NCBI RefSeq assembly: GCF_900109555.1
Contig: NZ_FNZV01000004.1
Location: 62,001 to 126,000 of the forward strand
Length of the DNA: 64,000 nucleotides
Source of the DNA: Pacificibacter marinus
Lineage (GTDB): Bacteria > Pseudomonadota > Alphaproteobacteria > Rhodobacterales > Rhodobacteraceae
Reading direction: 5' to 3'
In this document: one piece after another, positions 26,184 to 34,577 of the stretch
How positions within the stretch are numbered: the stretch's first letter is position 1
How the letters are laid out: each line of letters starts with the position of its first letter
The notes under the pieces: generated by a model
Databases searched by the model: none
What the model saw: only the letters and a program-made list of their open reading frames with translations
What the model was told of the DNA's origin: nothing
Translations under genes and position numbers: made by a program

Positions 26184-27494
26184 TTACACTTTTTCGATGC
26201 GGATGGCGACGGGGGGCGAGATCAAAACATCTGTGCCTACCATAGCTTCAATAGCTTCATCCAAGGCAGCGCGCGGAGCGGGGTCTGTGACGATCAAAAC
26301 GGGCGCAACATCGGCGTCATCGTCTTGGCCATATTGGCGCATCCGGTCGATCGATACGCCTGCATCGCCAAGCGCGCTGGTGACTTTTGCCAAGACGCCG
26401 GGTTTGTCGATCAATTCCAAACGCAAATAATATGGCGCTGGAGTTGCGTCCATTACGGGTGTGGCCGCGATCAATGTGTTTGCAGGCTGGCCAAAGGTGG
26501 TCAGGCGAATATCGCGGGCGATGTCCATGATATCGGACATCACAGCAGAGGCGGTTGGCCCCATGCCTGCGCCCGCACCGCGCAAAACAATTTGCCCAAC
26601 TTCGTCGCCTTCAAGCACCACCATATTGGTGCCACCATCCAACTGACCCAGTGGCGATGTGTCTGGGACAAGGCAAGGCGTCATGCGCTGCTCTAGACCG
26701 CGATCTGTCATTTGTGTGACGCCTAAGAGTTTGATTTTATACCCCATATCGGCAGCATGAGCGATATCTTGATTGGTAATGCGCTCGATGCCTTCCAATT
26801 CAACTGCGTCGAAATTGACTTTTGTGCCAAAGGCGACAGAGGCCAAAAGGGATAGTTTGTGCCCCGCATCAATGCCACCGACATCAAGCTGCGGATCGGC
26901 TTCAAGATAGCCCAAACGCGCACATTCATCGAACAGCGCGTTGTAACCTTGGCCTGTTGCTTCCATGCGGGTCAAAATGTAGTTGCAAGTGCCGTTCATC
27001 ACGCCAATCACGCGGGTGATGCCGTTGCCAGCCAACCCTTCGGTTAGAGCTTTCATCACGGGAATACCACCTGCGACGGCGGCCTCAAAGCGCAGCACAG
27101 CGCCGTGGCTTTCGGCGGTTTCGGCCAAAGCTTGACCATGATGGGCCAAAAGAGCTTTGTTGGCGGTGACCACATCTTTGCCGAGTTCAAGGGCTGCTTG
27201 TGTTGCAGCTTTCGCGGGGCCATCAGAGCCGCCCATGAGTTCGACAAACACATCAACGTCATCGCGCTGCGCGAGTTTGACTGGATCGTCTTCCCATGCG
27301 TAGCCTGATATATCATAGCCGCGATCTTTGCCTTTGGAGCGGGCTGAAACTGCGACGATTTCCACAGGGCGGCCTGCGCGCAAGGCTAAAAGATCGGCTT
27401 TTTCCTGAACGATTTTGATCACGCCCATACCAACGGTGCCGAGCCCTGCAATTCCAAGACGAAGGGGGGCTTTGGCGTGTGTGTTTGCGGGCAT
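26184..27494 (-). CDS. hom: Homoserine dehydrogenase
   Basis: A 436-residue NAD(P)-dependent enzyme that reduces aspartate semialdehyde to homoserine, leading to Thr and Met. The Rossmann motif is GIAGLGTVGMGV near residues 14-25. Catalytic-domain motifs include TANKALLAHHG, GGIPV, NGTCNYILTRME and a conserved D/K region. A C-terminal ACT domain (YLRLELIDKPGVLAKVTSAL, about 350-369) suggests feedback control by an amino acid. ATG 27494 has GGAG six bases upstream; a TTG start four codons earlier is less likely. It leads into the ceramidase-like gene. Confidence 0.93.
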   Translation of the reverse strand: MPANTHAKAPLRLGIAGLGTVGMGVIKIVQEKADLLALRAGRPVEIVAVSARSKGKDRGYDISGYAWEDDPVKLAQRDDVDVFVELMGGSDGPAKAATQAALELGKDVVTANKALLAHHGQALAETAESHGAVLRFEAAVAGGIPVMKALTEGLAGNGITRVIGVMNGTCNYILTRMEATGQGYNALFDECARLGYLEADPQLDVGGIDAGHKLSLLASVAFGTKVNFDAVELEGIERITNQDIAHAADMGYKIKLLGVTQMTDRGLEQRMTPCLVPDTSPLGQLDGGTNMVVLEGDEVGQIVLRGAGAGMGPTASAVMSDIMDIARDIRLTTFGQPANTLIAATPVMDATPAPYYLRLELIDKPGVLAKVTSALGDAGVSIDRMRQYGQDDDADVAPVLIVTDPAPRAALDEAIEAMVGTDVLISPPVAIRIEKV

Positions 27495-27652
27495 GGGGGG
27501 CTCCAAAATCTAAAAATTATCTGCATATCTGTTAGCGCCTTCTTTGGCGCGGTGCAACTGAATGCGCGGGGTGTGGTGATTGGTGTGCGCTAGATTTAGG
27601 GGCGGATTGATACGCCGGCGCTGGGCGATGCCAAAGTGTTTGGTTTTGACGT

Positions 27653-27955
27653 TTAGTTTTGGCGTGCGCTGGCGGCGCGCAAGCGTTCACGTGCGGCTTC
27701 ATCTAGCACTGGGGGACTTAGGCGTGCGGCGCGGGCACGCAGTGCGGCAACGCGGGCAGGCAATGTGCCAGTGCTGTCCGCAACAGTCGACGTTGCGGAT
27801 GTCGCGGATGTGGTTATTTGGGTCAACTGTTTTGAGTTGAGTAAGGTGGGCCAAGGGGCTGTGTTGTCGATTGGTACAGAGCGCGCTTGGAAATCCGGCG
27901 GAGTGCTGCATGCGCCAAGGTGCAAACACAGCGCAACCACCACGCTTGCGCGCAT
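27653..27955 (-). CDS. Small putative lipoprotein
   Basis: About 100 residues. The N-terminus has a charged head, a hydrophobic stretch and a lipobox (MRASVVVALCLHLGACSTPP, Cys16), so it should be lipid-anchored. The rest is Ala/Arg-rich, with APWPTLLNS and a C-terminal RVAALRARAARLSPPVLDEAARERLRAA helix; such small lipoproteins recur in Rhodobacteraceae without known function. The frame stays open to 28027, but that start would give an over-long signal sequence. No strong ribosome-binding site was found for either start. Confidence 0.55.
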   Translation of the reverse strand: MRASVVVALCLHLGACSTPPDFQARSVPIDNTAPWPTLLNSKQLTQITTSATSATSTVADSTGTLPARVAALRARAARLSPPVLDEAARERLRAASARQN

Positions 27956-28215
27956 CCACCGCAAAGCTGTGGATGTTTGGGGGCTGTGCGCGCGGGGCGC
28001 GGCAGATGAAAAGGCAGCAAGACGCATGTGGGGCAGGGTCCGTGGCGGATAAAATCAGCGCAATCCTATCTTGCGGGGCAGGGCGGGGCAATGTGTCAAA
28101 CGCGATTGCAGCCCTTTGAAATGGTCTGACAGCAGGTTTTCGCTTTCTTGTAAGGCGTGCGCGGGGTAGGCACGTGAAACGCATTTGCGCGGCACACTTG
28201 GCGAGGAGAGCCTGA

Positions 28216-28746
28216 ATGACTGACCAATTTGACACTGATCCTGGGGCTGGCCCCGCGCAAGAGCAGGTTGATACACGGGTGTTCAATTTGCCCGCAACGT
28301 TGGGGCGGCGTCTGTCTGCTGTTGGCGTTTTGGGGGCTTTGGGGCTGATCCACTTTTGGATCATGTTTACAAGTCCGCCGGCTGTGTTGATCGGCAAAGT
28401 GTTTTTGATCACCGTCGGGCTTGCTGCAAGCTATGCGGCGTACCGGGTTTGGACGTCAACAGAGTGTGATATTTTGCTGACGCCAGAGGATATTCGCGAA
28501 GAAACCGGCCGAGTTTTGTGCCGTATTGAAGATATCGATCACGTGCAGCGTGGACCTTTTGCGTTTAAGCCGTCAAATGGATTTGTGATTGTTCTCAAGA
28601 ACAAAGCACCACGCGCATGGGCCCCCGGACTGTGGTGGCGCATTGGGCGCCGTATCGGGGTTGGCGGTGTGACATCTGCAGGTGCTGGCAAGGCGATGGC
28701 TGATGTGTTGTCTGCGCGCGTGACGCACAATGGCCGTCTTGATTGA
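28216..28746 (+). CDS. Conserved hypothetical membrane protein
   Basis: A 176-residue protein. Two adjacent membrane segments (about 33-52 and 57-76) are followed by a cytoplasmic domain with a PH-like look: CDILLTPEDIREETGRVLCRIEDIDHVQRGPFAFKPSNGFVIVLK. Such bacterial PH-like membrane proteins are common and mostly uncharacterised. GAGGAGAGCC precedes the ATG. It stands between the lipoprotein gene (divergent) and the tad cluster (convergent). Confidence 0.6.
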   Translation: MTDQFDTDPGAGPAQEQVDTRVFNLPATLGRRLSAVGVLGALGLIHFWIMFTSPPAVLIGKVFLITVGLAASYAAYRVWTSTECDILLTPEDIREETGRVLCRIEDIDHVQRGPFAFKPSNGFVIVLKNKAPRAWAPGLWWRIGRRIGVGGVTSAGAGKAMADVLSARVTHNGRLD

Positions 28747-28820
28747 GGCGCGACAGATGACTTAGGACTGCGCGGCACAGGTCAAGTACCTTAGTTTACA
28801 TAGCTAAAGGGGCGCGCAGT

Positions 28821-29387
28821 TTAATCGTCAAATATCACCTGTGTGGCAAAGCGTGGTTTGGTGATGACGATATCTTTGAAATTCAAGACATCCAATCCAA
28901 CGCTGAAAATAGGGGTCCACCTGGTGGTGGCCTCAACCACAAGAACAGTCGTGCCAGCGCTCATAATGGGTAAGAGCGACTCGATTTCTGACAGGGTGGA
29001 TGAGGTCAAAGCATCGGCGTCATCGGCAGCGTGGGACCATTGTAAAACGTATTTTCCGCCACGGGACTCTGACCACATCACAGATGACACGCGCATCTTT
29101 TTGTTTCCTTGGTTGTTCAAAAATCCGTAGATATCCGCCATGCCATCAATAAAATCAGCATCCACTGCATCTGTTTGGCGCGAAATATAATCGGCCACGG
29201 TGTAAGCTGCTTTATTCGCTGTGCCTTTTTGTTGAAAGGCCGAGAAGAACGTGAGCACGAACATGATGCCAAACAAAAGCAAAGGCGCGACAAGCACGGC
29301 TTCGACAGACATTGAACCGGATTGAGAGGCATTGAAGCGGCGCAATGCGCAGATCGCGCGGCGTGGATGGGTGCGATGCATTTTCAT
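28821..29387 (-). CDS. TadE-like pilus/assembly protein
   Basis: A 188-residue pseudopilin-like protein. After a basic head, GSMSVEAVLVAPLLLFGIMF (about 24-43) gives the TadE pattern: small residue, conserved Glu a few residues into the hydrophobic helix. The rest is extracytoplasmic. These proteins work with Tad (Flp) secretion systems in adhesion. ATG 29387 has AAAGGA eight bases upstream. It is the third gene of a tadG / tadE / tadE-like set; no tad motor or flp gene is in the window. Confidence 0.7.
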   Translation of the reverse strand: MKMHRTHPRRAICALRRFNASQSGSMSVEAVLVAPLLLFGIMFVLTFFSAFQQKGTANKAAYTVADYISRQTDAVDADFIDGMADIYGFLNNQGNKKMRVSSVMWSESRGGKYVLQWSHAADDADALTSSTLSEIESLLPIMSAGTTVLVVEATTRWTPIFSVGLDVLNFKDIVITKPRFATQVIFDD

Positions 29388-29406
29388 TATGCGCGTCCTT
29401 TCAATA

Positions 29407-29949
29407 TTACGGTTCATTGACAAAACCACTGGTTGCCACAATCGCGTAACCAGACCCCGGTGTTTTTTGCATCTGTGCGCCCAACCATGTGGTTGGGAAC
29501 ATCGGATCCACAATAACACAGGCCCGTACCAACATCAGTTCATTGCCCGCCCCAGTTTTAAATTCTGTAGCGGGTTGCGCACCATTATTGCTGCGATCAA
29601 GGCACTCAGCGTAGTTCGAAGGGGGCGTAAAGTTTTTGGCTGTAACGGGTTCCAACGCGATGTGGATATTGCTTTCGCAATTGTCGACATAAGTGGCGTA
29701 GCCACACACCGCTGTTTTGAGTGTGCCCACGGTCACGTTATCCATATGCCCCAGTCGAACGTCCCGCATCGCAATGTCTAAACCTCGGCTCAGCATGGTC
29801 GATGAGACGGTGTAATAGCCAATTTCAGCCCCACCCAAAATGATGTAAATAAAGAATGGAAACAGCAACGTGAACTCAAGATTCGCGCTGCCATCATCTG
29901 TCTTTCTATACCGCTTAGTAAGGCGCATGAGGCGTTTGAAAAAGATCAT
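29407..29949 (-). CDS. TadE family minor pseudopilin
   Basis: A 180-residue protein with the TadE signature GSANLEFTLLFPFFIYIILGG (about 20-40): conserved Glu followed by a hydrophobic helix. The extracytoplasmic part holds four Cys (CGYATYVDNC and later CLDRS, RACVIVDP) that may form disulfides. It overlaps the tadG-like gene by four bases (ATGA), so it is translationally coupled. The role is inferred from the family: minor subunit of Flp/Tad pili. Confidence 0.75.
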   Translation of the reverse strand: MIFFKRLMRLTKRYRKTDDGSANLEFTLLFPFFIYIILGGAEIGYYTVSSTMLSRGLDIAMRDVRLGHMDNVTVGTLKTAVCGYATYVDNCESNIHIALEPVTAKNFTPPSNYAECLDRSNNGAQPATEFKTGAGNELMLVRACVIVDPMFPTTWLGAQMQKTPGSGYAIVATSGFVNEP

Positions 29950-31679
29950 TCCACCAGTCTCAATTCGGTGATTTTAGAGGCCACCGCAGCGAAGGTGTCA
30001 GTGATATCGATGCCGTTGGCATTGTAGTAATGCGCGTCAGATGAAGCACAGGATTTCAAGGCCGCTTTACCATTGTAGGACGCTTCAAATGCGATGGTAA
30101 AAATCAAAATATCGTCGTCTTTTTTCGCAGCATTGCAAATGTTTTCGAGGCGCGTGTCTTTGGTGTTGCTGTTAATGGTATCAAGCGTGCGATTTTCCCA
30201 TGTGTAAGAGCTGTCCCCCCCCAAATCTTCGCGCAAGTCGGCATGTCTGCTGACGGTGAAGTTGGCCCAGACTTCCTGCCATAGCATAGGGCGACCATAT
30301 GGGGATGATGAAGTCTGGCCTGTGCGCGTTTTGTAGTATTGGTTCGTTGTTTCGCATACTTCTTTTTTCTTTCCCCATCCCCATCCCCATCCGGAATTCG
30401 AATTCGTATACCAACAGGTTGTTTGCGTTTGAGGAAACCATATATCGCCATTCGAATCGTTGATGTAGATATCTGATTCTCCAGACCGATAGGGCGCACG
30501 GATGACGTCTTGATCGGTGTTTTCACCGTCACTCATCACCACCATCACTTTAAGTGTTTTAGCAGAAAATTCTTTGGGACGAATGGCGTTTTCAGCATCG
30601 ATTTCGCCAGTTGCGATCAAGGCTTGAGTAAAGCTTGTTGATGCTGGCGCAAGCAAAGCCGCGCCCCATTTCACACCGATTTCAATAGAAGTACTGCCTT
30701 CGGCTTCTAAGCTTTCAATCTTGGATTTGACAGATTCCAGACTTGTTGAATAGGGCAAGACGCGTGCGTAACTTTTCGTCAAGCACGTCTTTATGTAGGG
30801 CGTGCTGCTGTAATTATACCATGGGTCTGTGTCCGCCGTTTGTGCGTAATATTTGGCACTGGGATTTGCGGGAATGCCTGAGGCGCTTTTGTTGGGCAGT
30901 TCCATATCTGCCTCATAGAAATCGGCGTCTGAGAAGTTTAAGCAATGTGAATCGTCTGCAGTGTTCGGGTGGGCGTCATTCAGGTTCACTTGGGACAAAA
31001 TTGTCGGACCAACGTTCACCTGAGTGGAATAGGGCACAACCGAAACCGCAATTCTGCCAGGTTGTGAATTGCCAAAGACTGTTTCGGCGAATTGTTTGCC
31101 TGCTGTGGCTAGGTTTCTTAGCCTACTGTTTGAGCTCATAGATCCCGAAACGTCGAGCACCAGAGCGATTTCCAGGTCCGCTATGCTTTGTTGGGCCGCG
31201 CCTACGCCCGTCAACTCAAGGGTGTTGATGCCAGAAAATTTCATAAAATAGGTTGGGATTGTAGCTTTGACCACGGCTCTGACTTTGCGCCCGCCGTTAA
31301 ATCCGCCACCGGTGACCTGAACGTCGTCGAGATATTCAGACAGACCCGCTTTGGCAAAATAGTCTCTTACGATGACTTTGGCGTCTTCTTCGGTTGAGCC
31401 GCCTTCTACGTTGGCTGCGGCCAAGACTGCGCGGTCGGTTGTGCTTTGTAACTGTGTTCGAAGCGTTTCGTGACGCACTACGTCTAGGCCGATACCGGCA
31501 AGGAGCATCACAATCACAAATGTGAACAGGCCAAAAATCAACAAAGATCCGTCATCGTCACGTGTGTAAAGACGTGCGATTGATTTGGTTTTTGTCAGTC
31601 CAGCCTTGCACTGTTCAAGTGCTTTGGTGGCGCGCGCTTTGGGCGCTAAATTTCGAGCGTTTAGGATCGTACCAAACAT
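29946..31679 (-). CDS. TadG-like protein with von Willebrand A domain
   Basis: A 577-residue protein. An N-terminal TadG-type anchor (DDDGSLLIFGLFTFVIVMLLAGIGLDVVRH, about 41-70) is followed by a vWA domain from about 165. The MIDAS motif is intact: LEIALVLDVSGSMSS, and later VMVVMSDGENTD. An internal Gly-Trp run (SGWGWGWGKK) is encoded by three CCCCAT repeats. Several Cys may form disulfides. Family role: Tad pilus-associated surface protein. It heads the three-gene cluster. Confidence 0.78.
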   Translation of the reverse strand: MFGTILNARNLAPKARATKALEQCKAGLTKTKSIARLYTRDDDGSLLIFGLFTFVIVMLLAGIGLDVVRHETLRTQLQSTTDRAVLAAANVEGGSTEEDAKVIVRDYFAKAGLSEYLDDVQVTGGGFNGGRKVRAVVKATIPTYFMKFSGINTLELTGVGAAQQSIADLEIALVLDVSGSMSSNSRLRNLATAGKQFAETVFGNSQPGRIAVSVVPYSTQVNVGPTILSQVNLNDAHPNTADDSHCLNFSDADFYEADMELPNKSASGIPANPSAKYYAQTADTDPWYNYSSTPYIKTCLTKSYARVLPYSTSLESVKSKIESLEAEGSTSIEIGVKWGAALLAPASTSFTQALIATGEIDAENAIRPKEFSAKTLKVMVVMSDGENTDQDVIRAPYRSGESDIYINDSNGDIWFPQTQTTCWYTNSNSGWGWGWGKKKEVCETTNQYYKTRTGQTSSSPYGRPMLWQEVWANFTVSRHADLREDLGGDSSYTWENRTLDTINSNTKDTRLENICNAAKKDDDILIFTIAFEASYNGKAALKSCASSDAHYYNANGIDITDTFAAVASKITELRLVE

Positions 31680-32211
31680 TATTGCACCAACACGTATTGT
31701 TCACAGTGGCGCCCCCAATCTTTGTCGTTGTTTATAACGGCTTGCTTAAGGCCAACACCGACACGTCAATATTGCTCAAAGGGTTAACAAAGTAAAATGA
31801 AACACATTCCAGTTGCGGCTTTGCGAACGTAAGCGGTGATTTGGGTGCTGTTGTGTGATTTTTTGCAGGTATTTCGACATATTGCCACCACAAACTGATG
31901 TGGCAGCCATGGTCGTGCCACAGTGCTGCCGTTTGAGTGCCGCGCCGTTGAAACGGGTCTGGAATAATTGCGAATCGGGTATCGAATCTTAGGTGGGGCT
32001 ACAGGGGCAAATAGGCGGGTGTTAACCAACATGTATGTGGCGCTTGTTTTCTTTGGCGCGCGCTACATGCACCTGAAATGCACGATACAGTCGGTATTTT
32101 AGGGGCATACCCAAGGCGACTTTGGTTTGACGTGCGCCGAACGTGACATCAAAGTAAAATCCTTGCTGACAGGCGCTGGACTCTGCGCGCGCACATGCAG
32201 ATAATTGCGCC
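31680..32211. other. Intergenic region between tadG-like gene and dnaG
   Basis: This 530-base divergent region holds no convincing gene. Short inverted repeats such as GTGGCA/TGCCAC (around 31900-31921) are present. Minus-strand frames at 31784-32032 and 32022-32309 have no ribosome-binding site or recognisable domain. It should contain the promoters of both flanking genes, but I could not assign them. Confidence 0.5.
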
Positions 32212-34392
32212 ATGTCATTACCTCCCGGATTCCTTGATGAGCTGCGCGCGCGAAGTTCCCTGACCCAAGTGGTCGGGCGAAAAGTTATGTGGGATGCGCG
32301 CAAATCCAATCAGGGCAAAGGCGACATGTGGGCGCCATGCCCCTTTCACCAAGAAAAATCAGCGTCCTTTCATGTCGACGACAAGCAAGGCTTTTACTAT
32401 TGCTTTGGGTGTCATGCGAAAGGCGATGCGATTTCATTCATTCGCGAAACGGAAAACGCCAGTTTCATGGAGGCTGTCGAAATTCTTGCGGGTGAAGTTG
32501 GTATGCCGATGCCAGCCCGCGATCCTGTTGCGCAGCAAAAGTCAGACAGACGTAGTGAACTGGCTGAAGTGACCGAAGCTGCCGTGCGGTTTTTTCGTAT
32601 GAGCTTATCGCAAACCAGCGGCAGTTCTGCGCGTGATTATCTGGATGCGCGCGGAATGGCGCAAGAGACGCGGGACCGTTTTGAAATTGGTTATGCGCCA
32701 AACGGAAATGCTTTGCTGGCGCATCTCAAAGACAACGGCGTTTCTGAAGAAATGGCCATTGAGGCTGGCGTTGCTGCCAAGCCTGATGATGGGCGCGGCG
32801 CGTATGATTTTTACCGTGACCGCATTATTTTCCCCATTCGTGATGCGCGTGGCCGCGCTATTTCTTTTGGCGGTCGGTCGATGGACCCGAATGCGCGGGC
32901 AAAATATTTGAACGGTCCTGAGCGGCTTTTGTTCGACAAAGGTGCTGCCCTTTACAACCATGGCAGCGCGCGCACAGCCTGTGGCAAAGGGCAAACCCTT
33001 GTGGTGGCCGAAGGCTATATGGATGTGATTGCTTTGTCCGAGGCTGGTTTTGAAGCAACCGTCGCGCCGCTTGGCACGGCGGTGACAGAACGCCAATTGC
33101 AGTTGATGTGGCGGATGCACCCTGAACCTGTGATCGCGTTGGATGGTGACAAAGCCGGTTTGCGGGCCGCCATGCGGGTGATCGATTTGGCGATGCCTTT
33201 GCTTGAGGCCGGAAAATCACTGCGCTTTGCAATCATGCCCGAGGGCAAAGATCCCGATGATTTGATCAAAGCCGAGGGCCGCGCTGGTATGCGCAGTGTG
33301 CTTGAAGCGGCAGTGCCGATGGTCGCATTGCTGTGGCAGCGAGAAACGGAAGGCAAAATATTCGACAGTCCTGAACGCCGCGCGATGCTTGATAAGGCGC
33401 TGCGCGATGCCATCACCCCAATCAAAGACCGCTCTTTGAAGCGCCATTATGGTGAAATTCTCAAAGACATGCGCTTTGAATTGTTCAAATCCAACCGCAC
33501 GCAAAGCGAATCCTCGACGGGGGCCGGGATGAGTGATCCTTTCGCAATGCCTCTGGATTTCGCGCCCTCGTCAAATGCTGGGGACAGCTATGCAGATGCC
33601 GGTGATGGTTATGCTGGCGGTTATAGTGGTGGGTATGATGATCGATATGACAGCGGCGCTGGGCGCGATTCATCCGGTGGCGGTCAGTCCAGCTTTAAGC
33701 GTAAAGGCGACTATGAAGCACGTCCCAAACGCGAGTGGGACCCCAGAACCAAGTCGTTCAAACTGCCTGCCGTGCCTGCGCCGACAACGAAATCTTCGGT
33801 CATCAATTCCACAGATGACGCTTATGTGGATTTTTTGCGCGAAGCCGTGATTTTGGCCACAGCTCTACGCAATCCAGGCATCACGCTTGAATTTGAATCC
33901 CAATTAGAGGCGCTGCATCCAGCCGATCAAGACCACGCCAACCTGTTGCATGCGTTGCTCACCCATGCGGATGAAAAGGCGCCGCAAGCTTTGTGGGACA
34001 AGGTCTTGGACAATTGTGGAGCCCCCGCCCTTGATCGGCTGATGGCCCATCCCCATGTTCAAATTACGCCGCCGGTTAAACGGCCAGATATTGAAATGGC
34101 GCAAATGTGTTTGGCCGAAGAATTGGCTAAAATCAAAGCGCGCCGCGGATATTCCGCAGAATTGAATGATGGCATTTTGGATATGGTGGCGGCAGATGAT
34201 GAGAACGTCACATGGCGATTGGCGCAGGCTGCCGAGGCGCGCAACAAAGCGACCAAGGCTGAGGCCGAGGATCGCGCAGAATACGATATCGGTGCCAATG
34301 GGGCTGAAATGAAACGCGACGAGCGCCGTGCCTTTGATGATCTTATTGCCAGCCTGTCGATCTCAAAGGGGACGCAGGGCGGGGCCAAATAG
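32212..34392 (+). CDS. dnaG: DNA primase
   Basis: A 726-residue primase that lays RNA primers for replication. The N-terminal zinc finger has C43, H46, C64 and C67 (CPFH then CFGC). The RNA-polymerase core includes a TOPRIM fold: VVAEGYMDVIAL near 264-275 and IALDGDKAGL near 309-318. The C-terminal helicase-interaction part follows a Gly/Asp/Tyr-rich linker (about 445-490) that is low in complexity. The sigma gene rpoD follows 185 bases later, the usual macromolecular-synthesis arrangement. Confidence 0.95.
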   Translation: MSLPPGFLDELRARSSLTQVVGRKVMWDARKSNQGKGDMWAPCPFHQEKSASFHVDDKQGFYYCFGCHAKGDAISFIRETENASFMEAVEILAGEVGMPMPARDPVAQQKSDRRSELAEVTEAAVRFFRMSLSQTSGSSARDYLDARGMAQETRDRFEIGYAPNGNALLAHLKDNGVSEEMAIEAGVAAKPDDGRGAYDFYRDRIIFPIRDARGRAISFGGRSMDPNARAKYLNGPERLLFDKGAALYNHGSARTACGKGQTLVVAEGYMDVIALSEAGFEATVAPLGTAVTERQLQLMWRMHPEPVIALDGDKAGLRAAMRVIDLAMPLLEAGKSLRFAIMPEGKDPDDLIKAEGRAGMRSVLEAAVPMVALLWQRETEGKIFDSPERRAMLDKALRDAITPIKDRSLKRHYGEILKDMRFELFKSNRTQSESSTGAGMSDPFAMPLDFAPSSNAGDSYADAGDGYAGGYSGGYDDRYDSGAGRDSSGGGQSSFKRKGDYEARPKREWDPRTKSFKLPAVPAPTTKSSVINSTDDAYVDFLREAVILATALRNPGITLEFESQLEALHPADQDHANLLHALLTHADEKAPQALWDKVLDNCGAPALDRLMAHPHVQITPPVKRPDIEMAQMCLAEELAKIKARRGYSAELNDGILDMVAADDENVTWRLAQAAEARNKATKAEAEDRAEYDIGANGAEMKRDERRAFDDLIASLSISKGTQGGAK

Positions 34393-34480
34393 GGCTATAT
34401 GTGTGTTGCGTAACAGTGACATCTGCGTGCGTCGCCCACTGGTGCATGTCGGATTAAGGAAATATGGGTAAACGGGTGGC

Positions 34481-34546
34481 GAATCAACGATTCGCATGAC
34501 ATGATTCGTAAAGCCAATGATTCGCCCTATATATTGTGGGTGATTC
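34481..34546. promoter_or_regulatory. rpoD leader with five GANTC sites and a palindrome
   Basis: GANTC, the CcrM methylation sequence of alphaproteobacteria, occurs at 34481, 34489, 34503, 34519 and 34542. The first two are arms of the perfect palindrome GCGAATC-AAC-GATTCGC (34480-34496). Four of the five share the core GATTCG. A TATATATT stretch near 34527-34536 could be a -10 element. The rpoD ATG follows at 34578. Confidence 0.5.
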
Positions 34547-34577
34547 GCAGGAAACGATTTCGGATGAGGAGTGCCGG

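Noticed and set aside
27699-28412. Minus-strand 237-codon frame.
   Set aside because: It covers the start of a well-supported plus-strand membrane protein gene and a lipoprotein gene in another frame; the Pro/Arg-rich content is typical of a shadow frame.
32022-32309. Minus-strand 95-codon frame over the dnaG start.
   Set aside because: It overlaps the dnaG zinc-finger coding region and mirrors its codons; no start signal is visible.
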